This document shows positions 1 to 8,959 of a stretch of DNA of 64,000 nucleotides, piece after piece. Location: assembly GCA_026418015.1 (NCBI GenBank), contig JAOACE010000013.1:1-64000 (forward strand), given 5' to 3'. How positions within the stretch are numbered: the first letter of the stretch is position 1; the number at the start of each line of letters is the position of its first letter. The notes beneath the pieces were generated by a model that was given only the letters and a program-made list of their open reading frames with translations, was not told where the DNA came from and searched no databases. The translations under genes and the position numbers were made by a program. The stretch comes from Leptospiraceae bacterium (GTDB lineage: Bacteria; Spirochaetota; Leptospiria; Leptospirales; Leptonemataceae).

Positions 1-1
1 A

Positions 2-394
2 TTCTGGGCAAGTGGCGATATGGATGCTGCACTTCAAACTAGCAATGCTCGCGGTTCCTACAACCACAACAACATGAAAGGCATTCCCTTCCATATGCTC
101 GCAGGATACAAAGGATGGTGGTATACTGCTTGGTATCTTCCCGGAGAAGATGATGGTGCTGTTTCCTTCCATAGTACTTGTGGAATCAACACTACTGGAA
201 GTTATAGCAACTGCGCTTCGGGTTATAGATATAGCTATCATTATATCTGGACTGGTAGAAGTTCTTATAGCAGCTGGAATAGCTCGAAAAATGGTTATTA
301 TAGACAACACTCTGGCGATGGTAGCGATGCTATCAACACCGCTATGAACCAAGAATGGAGCGCTTGCAGAAGCTTAGGCTTAGGATGTAAATAA
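2..394 (+). CDS. Secreted aromatic/Cys-rich protein, C-terminal part (5' end outside window)
   Basis: The frame is open from base 2, so this is the last ~130 residues of a longer protein; the ATG at 20 is probably internal. I do not recognise the family. The fragment is rich in Ser, Gly, Tyr, Trp and Asn, with four Cys (in CGINTT, SNCASG, SACRS and the final GCK), which suggests an exported, possibly disulfide-bonded surface or pilin-like protein. There is almost no charge and no membrane segment. Codon use is richer in GCT/GGT/AGC and less A-rich than the next genes, consistent with high expression or acquisition. A strong intrinsic terminator follows 18 bp after the stop, so it ends its transcription unit. 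Confidence 0.6.
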   Translation, partial: FWASGDMDAALQTSNARGSYNHNNMKGIPFHMLAGYKGWWYTAWYLPGEDDGAVSFHSTCGINTTGSYSNCASGYRYSYHYIWTGRSSYSSWNSSKNGYYRQHSGDGSDAINTAMNQEWSACRSLGLGCK

Positions 395-412
395 TATACC
401 CCCTTAATACTA

Positions 413-436
413 CCTCCCTACGGGGAGGCTTTTTTT
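413..436 (+). terminator. Rho-independent terminator after the first gene
   Basis: A 6-bp all-strong stem CCTCCC/GGGAGG (413-418 and 423-428) closes a TACG loop, a cUACGg-type stable tetraloop, and is followed by C and seven T (430-436). It is one of the few GC-rich intrinsic terminators in the window. Confidence 0.9.
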
Positions 437-464
437 AAAAATAAATTTATCAAGAGGAATCATT

Positions 465-1736
465 ATGAGAAAAAATGCATTAATAGCGATAATTATTTCT
501 GTTTTAATCGTTTTAGGAATTATTGTATATTTGATTTTGTCCCCATCAGAAGAAAAAAAAGAAGATTCGACTTCTTTACGAAAAAGGTTGCCTTTCGAAT
601 TTTTCGAAGATAGACCTCAATTTTTAACACCACAACAAATCGAAGAGATAATTAAAGAAAAAGGGCTTTCTGACGAAGCTTTAAGAGAAATCTATAAAGA
701 ATATTCCCAATATCCAGATTTTTCTAGACCTTTGGATAAAAAAATGTTGGATCTAATCAACCCTTGGTATGTTGATGCTCAACCATTACCCGTTATCCTA
801 AATCCTAACTTAAAAAACGAAAAAGCTTTACAAGAGTATATTGATAAACTAAAAAAAGAAGGAAAAAGCGAAGAAGAAATTAAAGACTTATTAGAACAAG
901 AATTTAAAAAATATCCTCAGTTTTTGTTTCAGCTAAATCGACACACCATCACTTATGGGGATACAATCATTGGAACGCTAAAAATTACCGATAATAAAGG
1001 AAATCCATTAAGTTATGATGTATTAGAAGCAGGCATTTACTCCGATAGGCATTTTGGTAATACACGCGTTGCAACACCAGAATTTAATGATGCAGGTATT
1101 GCCCCAGACGAAAAAAAGGATCAAGTTTATACATTTAGTTGGAAAGTCCCATCACAAGACAAAAAATATTGGGGCAACTTATCGCTTAAAGTAAAAGTTC
1201 GAATTGTAGAAACAGGACAAGAAGTAGAATTAGAAAGAGGATTTTACTCCAGTCCCTTTGTGATTGCAGAATTCTTAAATCAGTTTGACGAAGAGTTAAA
1301 AGATGGTCATCTTATCATAACAGCTTATCTTGATGTAAAAAAAGAATGTGAATATCATCTACAAGCAAACTTATTTTCGGTAGAATATGATGAACCTACC
1401 CACTGGGTTTATTATAAGAAAATTTTAACACCTGGTACGCACAAAATTCCTTTTACCTTCTGGGGAAAAATTTTTCGCGATAAAGGTGTAGAAGGACACT
1501 TTGTATTAAAAGATCTTCGAGGATTTTGCCAAAATTTACCATTCCCAGCTAGTTGGTTTGGCGATCCTACGAAAGTTGATCAAATCGTAAACGCAAAACC
1601 CAAAGATGAACCACTATTTTTTTATATTCCTTATACCGATATTACTTACAAAACTCAAAGGTATTATAGAATGAATGAATTTTCCGACAAAGAATGGGAT
1701 TCTTCAGAAAAAAGAGAAAAATTAGGTTCCTTATGA
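465..1736 (+). CDS. Membrane-anchored periplasmic protein of unknown function
   Basis: A 423-residue protein with an N-terminal hydrophobic helix (about residues 6-27) after a short Lys/Arg start, so probably anchored in the inner membrane with a large periplasmic part. A Glu/Lys-rich helical stretch (residues ~60-150) precedes a beta-rich part (~160-380) that looks like one or more Ig-like folds. The ATG at 465 has a good ribosome site (AAGAGGAA) 7 bases upstream. The stop overlaps the start of the following lipoprotein (ATGA at 1733-1736), implying translational coupling and a shared function. I do not recognise the family. Confidence 0.75.
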   Translation: MRKNALIAIIISVLIVLGIIVYLILSPSEEKKEDSTSLRKRLPFEFFEDRPQFLTPQQIEEIIKEKGLSDEALREIYKEYSQYPDFSRPLDKKMLDLINPWYVDAQPLPVILNPNLKNEKALQEYIDKLKKEGKSEEEIKDLLEQEFKKYPQFLFQLNRHTITYGDTIIGTLKITDNKGNPLSYDVLEAGIYSDRHFGNTRVATPEFNDAGIAPDEKKDQVYTFSWKVPSQDKKYWGNLSLKVKVRIVETGQEVELERGFYSSPFVIAEFLNQFDEELKDGHLIITAYLDVKKECEYHLQANLFSVEYDEPTHWVYYKKILTPGTHKIPFTFWGKIFRDKGVEGHFVLKDLRGFCQNLPFPASWFGDPTKVDQIVNAKPKDEPLFFYIPYTDITYKTQRYYRMNEFSDKEWDSSEKREKLGSL

Positions 1737-2605
1737 AGCTTTATATAAAAATATTGGTTATCGTTCTTTTTTTTGCGCATTGTAATATGTTTTTCTACAA
1801 GAAAAATCAGCCTATTCCTTATCTATCTTTTATAGAAGGAGATTATTTTGCAGAAGTTCTTTTACAATGGAAAGAGAGGTTAGAACATCCTCTATCGGGA
1901 ACAACGAAAAAAAAGGATTACAAAACAGATATCTCTATCATTCAACTTACGCGAAATGGAAACGAAATAAACAAAAGCGTTAAAAAGACTTATTCTTTTT
2001 CAAATTGGATTTTGCCCGAGTTCTTGTATGTTATAAATATTAATCCTATACAAATATTGTTTTTTTATGGCAATAAACCCGAAGATTATGGCATAAAGAA
2101 TCTCTTTGGTTATTATTACGAAACAAATAATTCCAATAAAATAGAAATATCTCAAATCGTATCTTTGGATAATATTAAGTTTTTTCTACCATCTCCGAAT
2201 AAAAAATCTCTTTTTACTATTACTACAAATCATAGAATTCAAATCTATCAGATCAATGCTGATAAATTAACATTACTGCAAGAAACAAATCTACCATTAG
2301 GAATTACGGATGTTCGTTTAAGTACGTGGGATCCTCAAAATTTTAACCTTATTTATATCTATGATAATAATAAAGTTTATTTATATAATTTGATTAATAA
2401 TTCTGTCGAGATAGCAAAACAATTCCCGGAATGTATTATTCCGGGGACATCTTTTGGTGGTAGTTTCGATAACGATGGAAATCAGTTTTTCTATGATGTA
2501 GATAACCAAAAATATGCTTTTGTAAAATTAAAAAACTTTTATAATTTTTACCAAAAACGTTATACCAACGATCCATCGAAGGTTCAATATAGCTGTTTTG
2601 ATTAA
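1733..2605 (+). CDS. Putative lipoprotein, unknown function
   Basis: About 290 residues. An upstream in-frame start at 1694 exists, but ATG 1733 is preferred: it overlaps the previous stop as ATGA and gives a proper lipoprotein signal (MKLYIKILVIVLFF then AHC, lipid-modified Cys at about residue 17). Spirochete lipoboxes are loose, which fits FFAHC. The rest is rich in Asn, Tyr and Ile with beta-type alternation and WD/propeller-like phrases (for example IQIYQINADKL and YIYDNNKVYLYNL), so a propeller-like fold is possible but not shown. It is convergent with the beta-glucosidase and the two stop regions overlap by 4 bp (2602-2605). Confidence 0.7.
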   Translation: MKLYIKILVIVLFFAHCNMFFYKKNQPIPYLSFIEGDYFAEVLLQWKERLEHPLSGTTKKKDYKTDISIIQLTRNGNEINKSVKKTYSFSNWILPEFLYVININPIQILFFYGNKPEDYGIKNLFGYYYETNNSNKIEISQIVSLDNIKFFLPSPNKKSLFTITTNHRIQIYQINADKLTLLQETNLPLGITDVRLSTWDPQNFNLIYIYDNNKVYLYNLINNSVEIAKQFPECIIPGTSFGGSFDNDGNQFFYDVDNQKYAFVKLKNFYNFYQKRYTNDPSKVQYSCFD

Positions 2606-3987
2606 ACCTCTTTACCCTGTAAAAAATCTCTATACCAATAGCCAGAATCTTTTACATAACGATTTTGTGTTTGGTAATCCACATAAATAATTCCAAACCT
2701 TGGACGATAACCTTCTGCCCATTCAAAATTATCCATAAAAGTCCAAATAAAATATCCATATATGGGTATACCTTCTTTTTTTGCGCGAAGTACTTGTTCT
2801 AGGTAACTTTTTAGAAAATTGATCCTATCTACATCATGAATTCGCTTTTTGCCATCTTCTTCGACTACTTGATCGGGGAAAGCTGCACCATTTTCTGTTA
2901 TGTAGATCTTTTTAACTTTTGGATAAGAAGCATATTTTTTTAACATATGATAGATACCTTCGGGATAGATTTCCCAGCCCATTTCTGTTGTTTTTTCGCA
3001 CCGTTTTTTTGCTTCTATGATCGATCCCCAAATCACTGGCATAAAGGGTGACCATTGGACAACTTCTCTTGTATAGTTTTGTATTCCGATAAAATCTGCA
3101 TCAAACTTCATTCGTTCTTCGTCGCCGTCTTTATAATATTTTTCTAATGCTTTAAGAGATGGAAGTCTATCAACTGGATAACCCATTCCCAACATTGGTT
3201 CGATAAATAATGAGTTTAATAAAGCATCGAATCGAATTGCAGCACCTTGATTTAAACTACCCCAAAAACCATCTTTGGAAACAGGTTCTATATAACTACA
3301 CGAAAAGGTTGTTCCAATTTCTGCATTTGGACAGTTTCTTTTTGCAACCTTCCCACCATCTCCTTGTGCAAGCGTAACATGATGAATAGCTGGATAAAAA
3401 TTAGCAAATCCTTTTCTACCCGGCGCATGTATTCCTAAAAAATATCCTAATACGGTAAACGCGAAAGGTTCGTTGAGAATAAACCATCGAGGAACTTTAT
3501 CTTTATATTCTTTTGTGACAAAATCAACATAATCTAAAAATTTTAAATAAGTATCGCGATTTGTCCAACCACCTTCATCTTCTAATGCTTGTGGTAGATC
3601 CCAATGATAAATCGTAACATTAGGTGTGATATTTCGTTCGAGGCAAGCATCAATCAACCTATGGTAAAAATCTATACCTTTTTGGTTTTTTGATGTTAAT
3701 TTACCATCAGGAAAAATTCGCGTCCAAGATAAAGAAAACCTATAATTAGGAATCGAAAGTTCTTTCATCAAGTTCAAATCTTCTTTGTAGCGATGATAAT
3801 GATCGCATGCTACATCCCCATTCTGATTTTGATAAATTCGCTCTTTAAAAGGGTTTTCGCTTTTGGTATGAGTAAATCGATCCCAAATTGACTCCCCCTT
3901 TCCATCCTCATTCCAAGCGCCTTCGATTTGATATGCAGCAGTCGCTACTCCCCAAATAAAATCATTACCAAATTCATATTTATTCAT
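2602..3987 (-). CDS. Family 1 beta-glucosidase
   Basis: A 461-residue cytosolic glycoside hydrolase of family GH1, full length for the family (~450). The N-terminus has the hallmark WGVATAAYQIEGAW and the acid/base glutamate is in FILNEP (E173). The nucleophile glutamate is in YITENG (E365), and the aglycone/glycone site aromatic motif NFEWAEGY lies near the C-terminus. These residues predict a retaining beta-glucosidase/beta-galactosidase that releases glucose from cello-oligosaccharides or glycosides; exact substrate cannot be told. No signal peptide. It is transcribed divergently from the radical SAM gene across a 127-bp AT-rich spacer and stands alone, without a sugar transporter nearby. 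Confidence 0.95.
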   Translation of the reverse strand: MNKYEFGNDFIWGVATAAYQIEGAWNEDGKGESIWDRFTHTKSENPFKERIYQNQNGDVACDHYHRYKEDLNLMKELSIPNYRFSLSWTRIFPDGKLTSKNQKGIDFYHRLIDACLERNITPNVTIYHWDLPQALEDEGGWTNRDTYLKFLDYVDFVTKEYKDKVPRWFILNEPFAFTVLGYFLGIHAPGRKGFANFYPAIHHVTLAQGDGGKVAKRNCPNAEIGTTFSCSYIEPVSKDGFWGSLNQGAAIRFDALLNSLFIEPMLGMGYPVDRLPSLKALEKYYKDGDEERMKFDADFIGIQNYTREVVQWSPFMPVIWGSIIEAKKRCEKTTEMGWEIYPEGIYHMLKKYASYPKVKKIYITENGAAFPDQVVEEDGKKRIHDVDRINFLKSYLEQVLRAKKEGIPIYGYFIWTFMDNFEWAEGYRPRFGIIYVDYQTQNRYVKDSGYWYRDFLQGKEV

Positions 3988-4097
3988 AATGAGAATCTTT
4001 AAATTAAAATGTTTCTCTCGTCAACCTATAAGAAAACCAAAATAAGAAAACAAAAACCTAAATCAAAATATTTTTTTGCAACCTAAATAAGAAATTA

Positions 4098-4121
4098 TTT
4101 TCATACTTAATAGTATGAAAA
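4098..4121 (+). promoter_or_regulatory. 10-bp-arm inverted repeat containing the start codon of the radical SAM gene
   Basis: The arms TTTTCATACT (4098-4107) and AGTATGAAAA (4112-4121) are perfect inverted repeats around TAAT. The ATG start (4115-4117) lies inside the right arm, and no clear Shine-Dalgarno precedes it. In RNA the arm would hide the start codon; in DNA it could be an operator. Either role is inference. Confidence 0.5.
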
Positions 4122-5803
4122 AATATAAATTTTTTTTAATTAAGCCTTCATTGTATGATGACGAAGGTTTTGTGATTCGATTTAGTAAAGGAGTTTTACC
4201 CTCTAATACATTAACTGTGCTAAATGGGTTATTAGATTACTATTTAAAAAAACTAAAAGAAGAATTAAACTTTGAATACGAAATCGAAATCTACGACGAA
4301 ATTGTGGATAAAATCAATTTAAAAAAATTCCGGAAGAAAATAAAAAATAATGAGCAAGGAATCATTTTTCTAGTAGGTGTTCAATCGAATCAATTTAGTA
4401 GAGCAACCGATTTGGCAGTTGAATTTCGAAAAAATGGTTTTCTTGTTTTTGTTGGTGGTTTTCATGTTAGTGGAATTTTGTCCGTATTTGGTAAGCCAGA
4501 TGAAAGTTTACAAAAATTGATTGATAACAATATTTATCTAGTCGCTGGCGAAGTAGAAGACTCATTAGAGATTATATTAAAAGATATACTGAATAATTCA
4601 ATCAAATCTATCTATAATTTTTTATCTTTAAAGCCAGATTTAAATCATCCCATCATGCCTAAAATACCCCAAAATTATCTTAAAAAATTTGCATTACCAA
4701 ATTTTAGTACATTAGACTGTGGTAGAGGATGTCCTTATCGATGTAGTTTTTGTACAATTATTCAAGTCCATGGGAATATGATGCGATACAGAAATGTAGA
4801 TTTAATCAAGAATTATATAATAGAAAACTATAAAGCCAACAAAGTTGATTATTATTTTTTTACTGATGATAATTTTGCTAGGAATAAAAACTGGAAAGAA
4901 ATTTTATTAGCATTAATCGAGATCAAAAAACAATATTCTATTAAACTTCGATTTATGATTCAAGTAGATACATTAGCTTATAAAATTCCAGAATTTGTTC
5001 ATTTATTAAAAGAAGCAGGTTGTACGCAAGTATTCGTCGGTATGGAATCTTTAAACCCAGAAAACCTTAAAGCAGCAGGGAAAAGGCAAAATAAAGTAGA
5101 AAACTTTTACGAAATGGTTCAAACATGGAATAAAGCTGGTATAATTGTACATACAGGCTATATTCTAGGTTTTCCTTTTGATACATCACAATCCTTGCTA
5201 AAAGATATTCAAATGCTTTCTGACGAACTTAGAGTACAACAAGCATCTTTTTTTATTTTAACACCATTACCTGGTTCTATGGATCATAAAACCATGTTAG
5301 AAAAGGGTTTAATCTTTGACTTTGATTTCAATCATTATGATTCTTTTCACTTAGTTTGGAAACATCCTCACTTTGATCCAAACACAATGAAGGAATTTTA
5401 TCTTTTTGCTTGGAAATACTTTTATTCGTTCCGCAATCTTATAAAAAGGATTTATCATAGTGCTCAATATTCTATCCAAATGACATCGAATTTATTGGGA
5501 ACCTATCTATGGTATAAGTATTCTATCGTAGTTAATAAGCACCATCCTATGATATCTGGATTTCATCGTAAAAAAAGTTATTTCGAACGAAGAAGCTCTA
5601 TAAAAGCATCCATAAAAGGATTTCTCTGGTTTTATACAAAAAGAATCTTTGAAATATTTTTAGAAATCATCTATACTTCCAAAATTGTTTTGGAATGGTT
5701 AATTTTATGGTTTATATACATTTCTTTAAAAACCAAGATTTCTTTTAAAAATCTTTTCGCATACAACAAAAATCAGCTTGTAATAGAATACCAAAAAACT
5801 TGA
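4115..5803 (+). CDS. B12-binding-type radical SAM protein
   Basis: A 562-residue protein. Residues ~1-160 resemble a cobalamin-binding Rossmann domain (including GIIFLVGV and VFVGGFHVSG) but I see no clear DxHxxG cobalamin ligand. The radical SAM core follows, with CxxxCxxC at C206, C210 and C213 (CPYRCSFC) and a downstream GMESLNPENL strand typical of B12-type enzymes. Residues ~430-550 are basic and carry hydrophobic helices, suggesting membrane association and a lipid substrate. The reaction is unknown. The start is chosen because the protein begins with a beta strand (KYKFFLIKPS) typical of the family. The next gene is a ceramidase-like lipoprotein 44 bp downstream on the same strand, so lipid modification is a reasonable guess. 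Confidence 0.85.
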   Translation: MKKYKFFLIKPSLYDDEGFVIRFSKGVLPSNTLTVLNGLLDYYLKKLKEELNFEYEIEIYDEIVDKINLKKFRKKIKNNEQGIIFLVGVQSNQFSRATDLAVEFRKNGFLVFVGGFHVSGILSVFGKPDESLQKLIDNNIYLVAGEVEDSLEIILKDILNNSIKSIYNFLSLKPDLNHPIMPKIPQNYLKKFALPNFSTLDCGRGCPYRCSFCTIIQVHGNMMRYRNVDLIKNYIIENYKANKVDYYFFTDDNFARNKNWKEILLALIEIKKQYSIKLRFMIQVDTLAYKIPEFVHLLKEAGCTQVFVGMESLNPENLKAAGKRQNKVENFYEMVQTWNKAGIIVHTGYILGFPFDTSQSLLKDIQMLSDELRVQQASFFILTPLPGSMDHKTMLEKGLIFDFDFNHYDSFHLVWKHPHFDPNTMKEFYLFAWKYFYSFRNLIKRIYHSAQYSIQMTSNLLGTYLWYKYSIVVNKHHPMISGFHRKKSYFERRSSIKASIKGFLWFYTKRIFEIFLEIIYTSKIVLEWLILWFIYISLKTKISFKNLFAYNKNQLVIEYQKT

Positions 5804-5847
5804 TTGATACAAAAAAATAATCGTAAGACATATATAGGAGCATTCTA

Positions 5848-7815
5848 ATGAAGGTTATATTCAAAATCTTTGTTTTATGGATTTTTTTAATGACTTGTAA
5901 GACCAACAATATTGAATATAAAATTTATCATTATTCTAAAGAAGAGCCGAAACAAGTTAAAAATCAACTTTTAGGTGGAAGAGCGATTGTTGATATAACT
6001 CCACCGCCTACAATGCCATTAGCTGGTTATTCGATGAATGCAAATAGCGCAAATGGTTTTCGTCATAAATTAAAAGCACGTATTTTTGTCTTAACAAACA
6101 AAAAAAATCATACCATTGTTTTGGTACAGATGGATTTATTGTCGGGTTCAAAATTGCTCCATCATAAGGTTGCAGAAATCATCTCTCAAAAATACCCTAT
6201 AAGGTTTTCGGATATTGCACTATTTGGTACTCATACGCATGCAGGACCAGGCAATTATTACGAATCTAATTTTTACAATAAATATGCCGCTAATGAACCA
6301 GGTTTCGAGCCCAATTTTTTTAATTTTTTGGTTAAGCAAATAAGCGAAGGAATAGAACAAGCATACCTCAATCAACAACCGATTAAAATTGCCATAGGTA
6401 GAAGACCCCTCTATGGATTTACCAAAAATCGCAGTTTCGAAGCATATTTAAAAAATAAAAATATTTCAACGAATCGAACAAAAGAAACGGCAATAAACCC
6501 ATGGATAGAAATGATTCGAATCGATACAACGGACAATCGACCATTGGGAGTAATTACGAATTTTTCGATTCATCCAACAGTTCTACCTGAATCCAATCGA
6601 TTTTACCATGCAGATGTGTTTGGTTATATCGAAAAAGGGCTCGAAGATTTAGTAAAAAATCATTACAATGTTTCTTTTTTTGTCCATGGAGCATTAAACT
6701 ATACTCATGGGGATTCTACGCCCAACTACGATGACGAAAACGAAGATGGTGATTTTGTGATTGCTCAACAAATTGGATATGGAATTGCCAAAGAAATGTT
6801 TATATTGTATCAATCGTTAGAAAATCAGTTTATTAGTGATGTAGAGCTAAATGCATTTTCGATGGAAATAGATTTTCTAAAAAACAATCAAATGGGCGAA
6901 GCAAAAATTTGTGATTATGCAGTAGTTGGAATGTCTTTAACAACTGGAGCAACAACGCGAAGCACACCAGTTCTAAGAAACCTTCCTTTTTTTCGACCAG
7001 GTTGGCCAAGATGGATTTTTAAAGATGGTTGCCAAGGAGAAAAACGTTGGTTTTTAAGCAAACTACAACATCTAATTCTACCCATAGAAGAATTTCCTCA
7101 CGAAATCTATTTTCAAGCTATTCGAATCGGTAATATAATCTATCTTCCCTATCCTTTCGAAATTACAACAGAAACCGGTAAAATGATTCAAAATAAAATT
7201 AAAGAAAAATATAAAAATTTTTATATCATTCCTGTAAGTTGTGCAAATGGATATACAGGTTATGTAACAACGCCAGAAGAATATAGTCTGCAATATTACG
7301 AAGGAGGTCATACTCTCTATGGAAAATCTACTGCACCATTTTTAGCAGAAGTAGGTAATTATCTTGTAGAAAACTTAATTCAGAACAACCAAGAGAATTT
7401 TCCCAAAGAATTTGTGTTTAAACTACAAACAAAAGAATATTATCCCCAAAAAACCAAACAGATTCTCTCGACTAGAACAATCGAATCTGAACCTAAAATC
7501 GAACACCAAAAAAAAGAATCCTATTGGTTTTTTCGATATTGGGATGTTCCCTTGTATTATATTAACCTTCACGAACCATTAATCCTTCTAGAAAAAAATG
7601 AATTTTGTAGAAACGAATTTAAACCTTATTTAAACGAAGATAGTTTAGATCTTTCTGTTCACTATATAAAAAATCAAAATCATCAAACTCTATACGAAGC
7701 ACGCTGGTATTTTAGAAACGAAGAAGAAAATGAACTTAAAAAACATTGCTATCGATTTCGTATTATTAAGCGAAGTTCATTGAGTGATCTATACTCTTCG
7801 GTAATCAAATGGTAA
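5848..7815 (+). CDS. Neutral/alkaline ceramidase-like lipoprotein
   Basis: A 655-residue protein with a lipoprotein signal (lipobox LMTC, Cys17), so exported and lipid anchored. It matches neutral non-lysosomal ceramidases, zinc amidases that split N-acylsphingosine. Zinc-ligand motifs are present: GTHTHAGPG (H129, H131), SIHPTVL (H242), and the C-terminal pair YVTTPEEY / YEGGHTLYG. The usual catalytic serine sits in GDxSPN; here the sequence is GDSTPN (288-293), so the serine position carries Thr291 with Ser290 just before it. That makes activity uncertain. A C-terminal beta domain (~530-655) follows as in the family. It starts after a good ribosome site (ATAGGAG). Confidence 0.85.
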   Translation: MKVIFKIFVLWIFLMTCKTNNIEYKIYHYSKEEPKQVKNQLLGGRAIVDITPPPTMPLAGYSMNANSANGFRHKLKARIFVLTNKKNHTIVLVQMDLLSGSKLLHHKVAEIISQKYPIRFSDIALFGTHTHAGPGNYYESNFYNKYAANEPGFEPNFFNFLVKQISEGIEQAYLNQQPIKIAIGRRPLYGFTKNRSFEAYLKNKNISTNRTKETAINPWIEMIRIDTTDNRPLGVITNFSIHPTVLPESNRFYHADVFGYIEKGLEDLVKNHYNVSFFVHGALNYTHGDSTPNYDDENEDGDFVIAQQIGYGIAKEMFILYQSLENQFISDVELNAFSMEIDFLKNNQMGEAKICDYAVVGMSLTTGATTRSTPVLRNLPFFRPGWPRWIFKDGCQGEKRWFLSKLQHLILPIEEFPHEIYFQAIRIGNIIYLPYPFEITTETGKMIQNKIKEKYKNFYIIPVSCANGYTGYVTTPEEYSLQYYEGGHTLYGKSTAPFLAEVGNYLVENLIQNNQENFPKEFVFKLQTKEYYPQKTKQILSTRTIESEPKIEHQKKESYWFFRYWDVPLYYINLHEPLILLEKNEFCRNEFKPYLNEDSLDLSVHYIKNQNHQTLYEARWYFRNEEENELKKHCYRFRIIKRSSLSDLYSSVIKW

Positions 7816-7831
7816 AATAATTCTATTATTT
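7815..7831. terminator. Weak AT-only hairpin between convergent genes
   Basis: AAATAAT (7815-7821) and ATTATTT (7825-7831) form a 7-bp stem with a TCT loop between the converging ceramidase-like and kinase-like genes. With only A-T pairs it is a weak candidate for a shared terminator. Confidence 0.3.
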
Positions 7832-8722
7832 ATGTTTATTAATAAATTTTATGATTCCCGATTTATAAGATGCTCCAAATATGTTTACATGAACTAACAA
7901 AGGATAAACCTGAAAAAATTCTATCATCTCTGGTAGAAGAATAAAGTTACAAAAATTGGCTATTTCTTGATAATCCGAAAAGGATAAGGGACTTCCAAAT
8001 AGTTCCAACATAGCAAAATCTTGTACTGGATGCGAATAAGCAAAAGAAGGATCGATTAAATATGCATAATCACCAGAAAATAGAATATTGCCAGACCAAA
8101 GATCTCCATGGATTGCACGTGGCATATCGTCATCAAGCTTCCATGTTTTAAGAAACTGACGAACAATTTTATACAGAGAATCTTTATCTTTATTTGTAAA
8201 ATAGCCTTTTTCTATTGCAAGGTCCATCATTGGTTCGATTCGACTTCCCCACCAAAAATCGATAAACGTTTTTGTTTCGATATTCTTTTGTAGCAATATT
8301 CCAATATAATTGTTTTTATCTAATCCATACATCAATCCTCTATGGTTGTACAAATTTTTTAGCGACAAGATTAAATCCTTTTTATTTTTCTCGTTAATAG
8401 ATCCCTTTTGGATAAATTCCATGATCAACAAACAAAAATTTTCGCTTTCGATGATTGCAATTGGAAATGGAGTACGCGATCTAAAATTAAACAATAATTG
8501 TAATCCTTCGAATTCTGTGTAAGCCATTTCTTTGTGATCGATTTTTTTTATTGCTAATTTATAAAATTCTCTATCTTTGATTTTTAAAGGCAAATTACTT
8601 TCTAGTAAATACAAAGGATACAAACTAGAAGAATAAAAACGAATATTTATATATTTTTCTATTTCTTGCTGATTTTTAAAGAGTTCTTCTAAAACAAGAA
8701 GTTTGATTAAATCCACATCCAT
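7826..8722 (-). CDS. Fructosamine-3-kinase-like phosphotransferase
   Basis: A 298-residue cytosolic protein of the fructosamine kinase/aminoglycoside phosphotransferase fold. The catalytic loop is HGDLWSGN (H205-D207) and the metal site is in LIDPSFAYSHPVQDFAM (D224), both characteristic of fructosamine kinases, as is the following LELFG. Family members phosphorylate ketosamines on glycated proteins or small molecules so that they fall apart, a repair role. The ATG at 8722 follows a plausible ribosome site region. It is convergent with the ceramidase-like gene and divergent from the hemerythrin gene. Confidence 0.85.
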   Translation of the reverse strand: MDVDLIKLLVLEELFKNQQEIEKYINIRFYSSSLYPLYLLESNLPLKIKDREFYKLAIKKIDHKEMAYTEFEGLQLLFNFRSRTPFPIAIIESENFCLLIMEFIQKGSINEKNKKDLILSLKNLYNHRGLMYGLDKNNYIGILLQKNIETKTFIDFWWGSRIEPMMDLAIEKGYFTNKDKDSLYKIVRQFLKTWKLDDDMPRAIHGDLWSGNILFSGDYAYLIDPSFAYSHPVQDFAMLELFGSPLSFSDYQEIANFCNFILLPEMIEFFQVYPLLVHVNIFGASYKSGIIKFINKHK

Positions 8723-8862
8723 AGAGATACAAAATTAAAAAAATCGATTATCGTAAATACTTTTTTAGGATTAAATTTTAATACTTATTTTGTTTTATTG
8801 AACATCAAATTTATACAAAAGACTTTTCTAAAAAGACATGTATGATCCATATCGCGTATTGT

Positions 8863-8875
8863 TTGATAAAATCAA
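8863..8875. promoter_or_regulatory. FNR/DNR-like half-site palindrome upstream of hemerythrin
   Basis: TTGAT (8863-8867) and ATCAA (8871-8875) are inverted around AAA, about 85 bp before the hemerythrin start. FNR/DNR-type regulators recognise TTGAT-N4-ATCAA; the spacing here is 3, so this is a near match only. Confidence 0.3.
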
Positions 8876-8959
8876 TTCTATCAACGCTTTATAAAAAAAA
8901 TATTGTCATTTCATAATTATAGATTTTATTGTACTAAAATCATAATAGAGGTAAATGTT

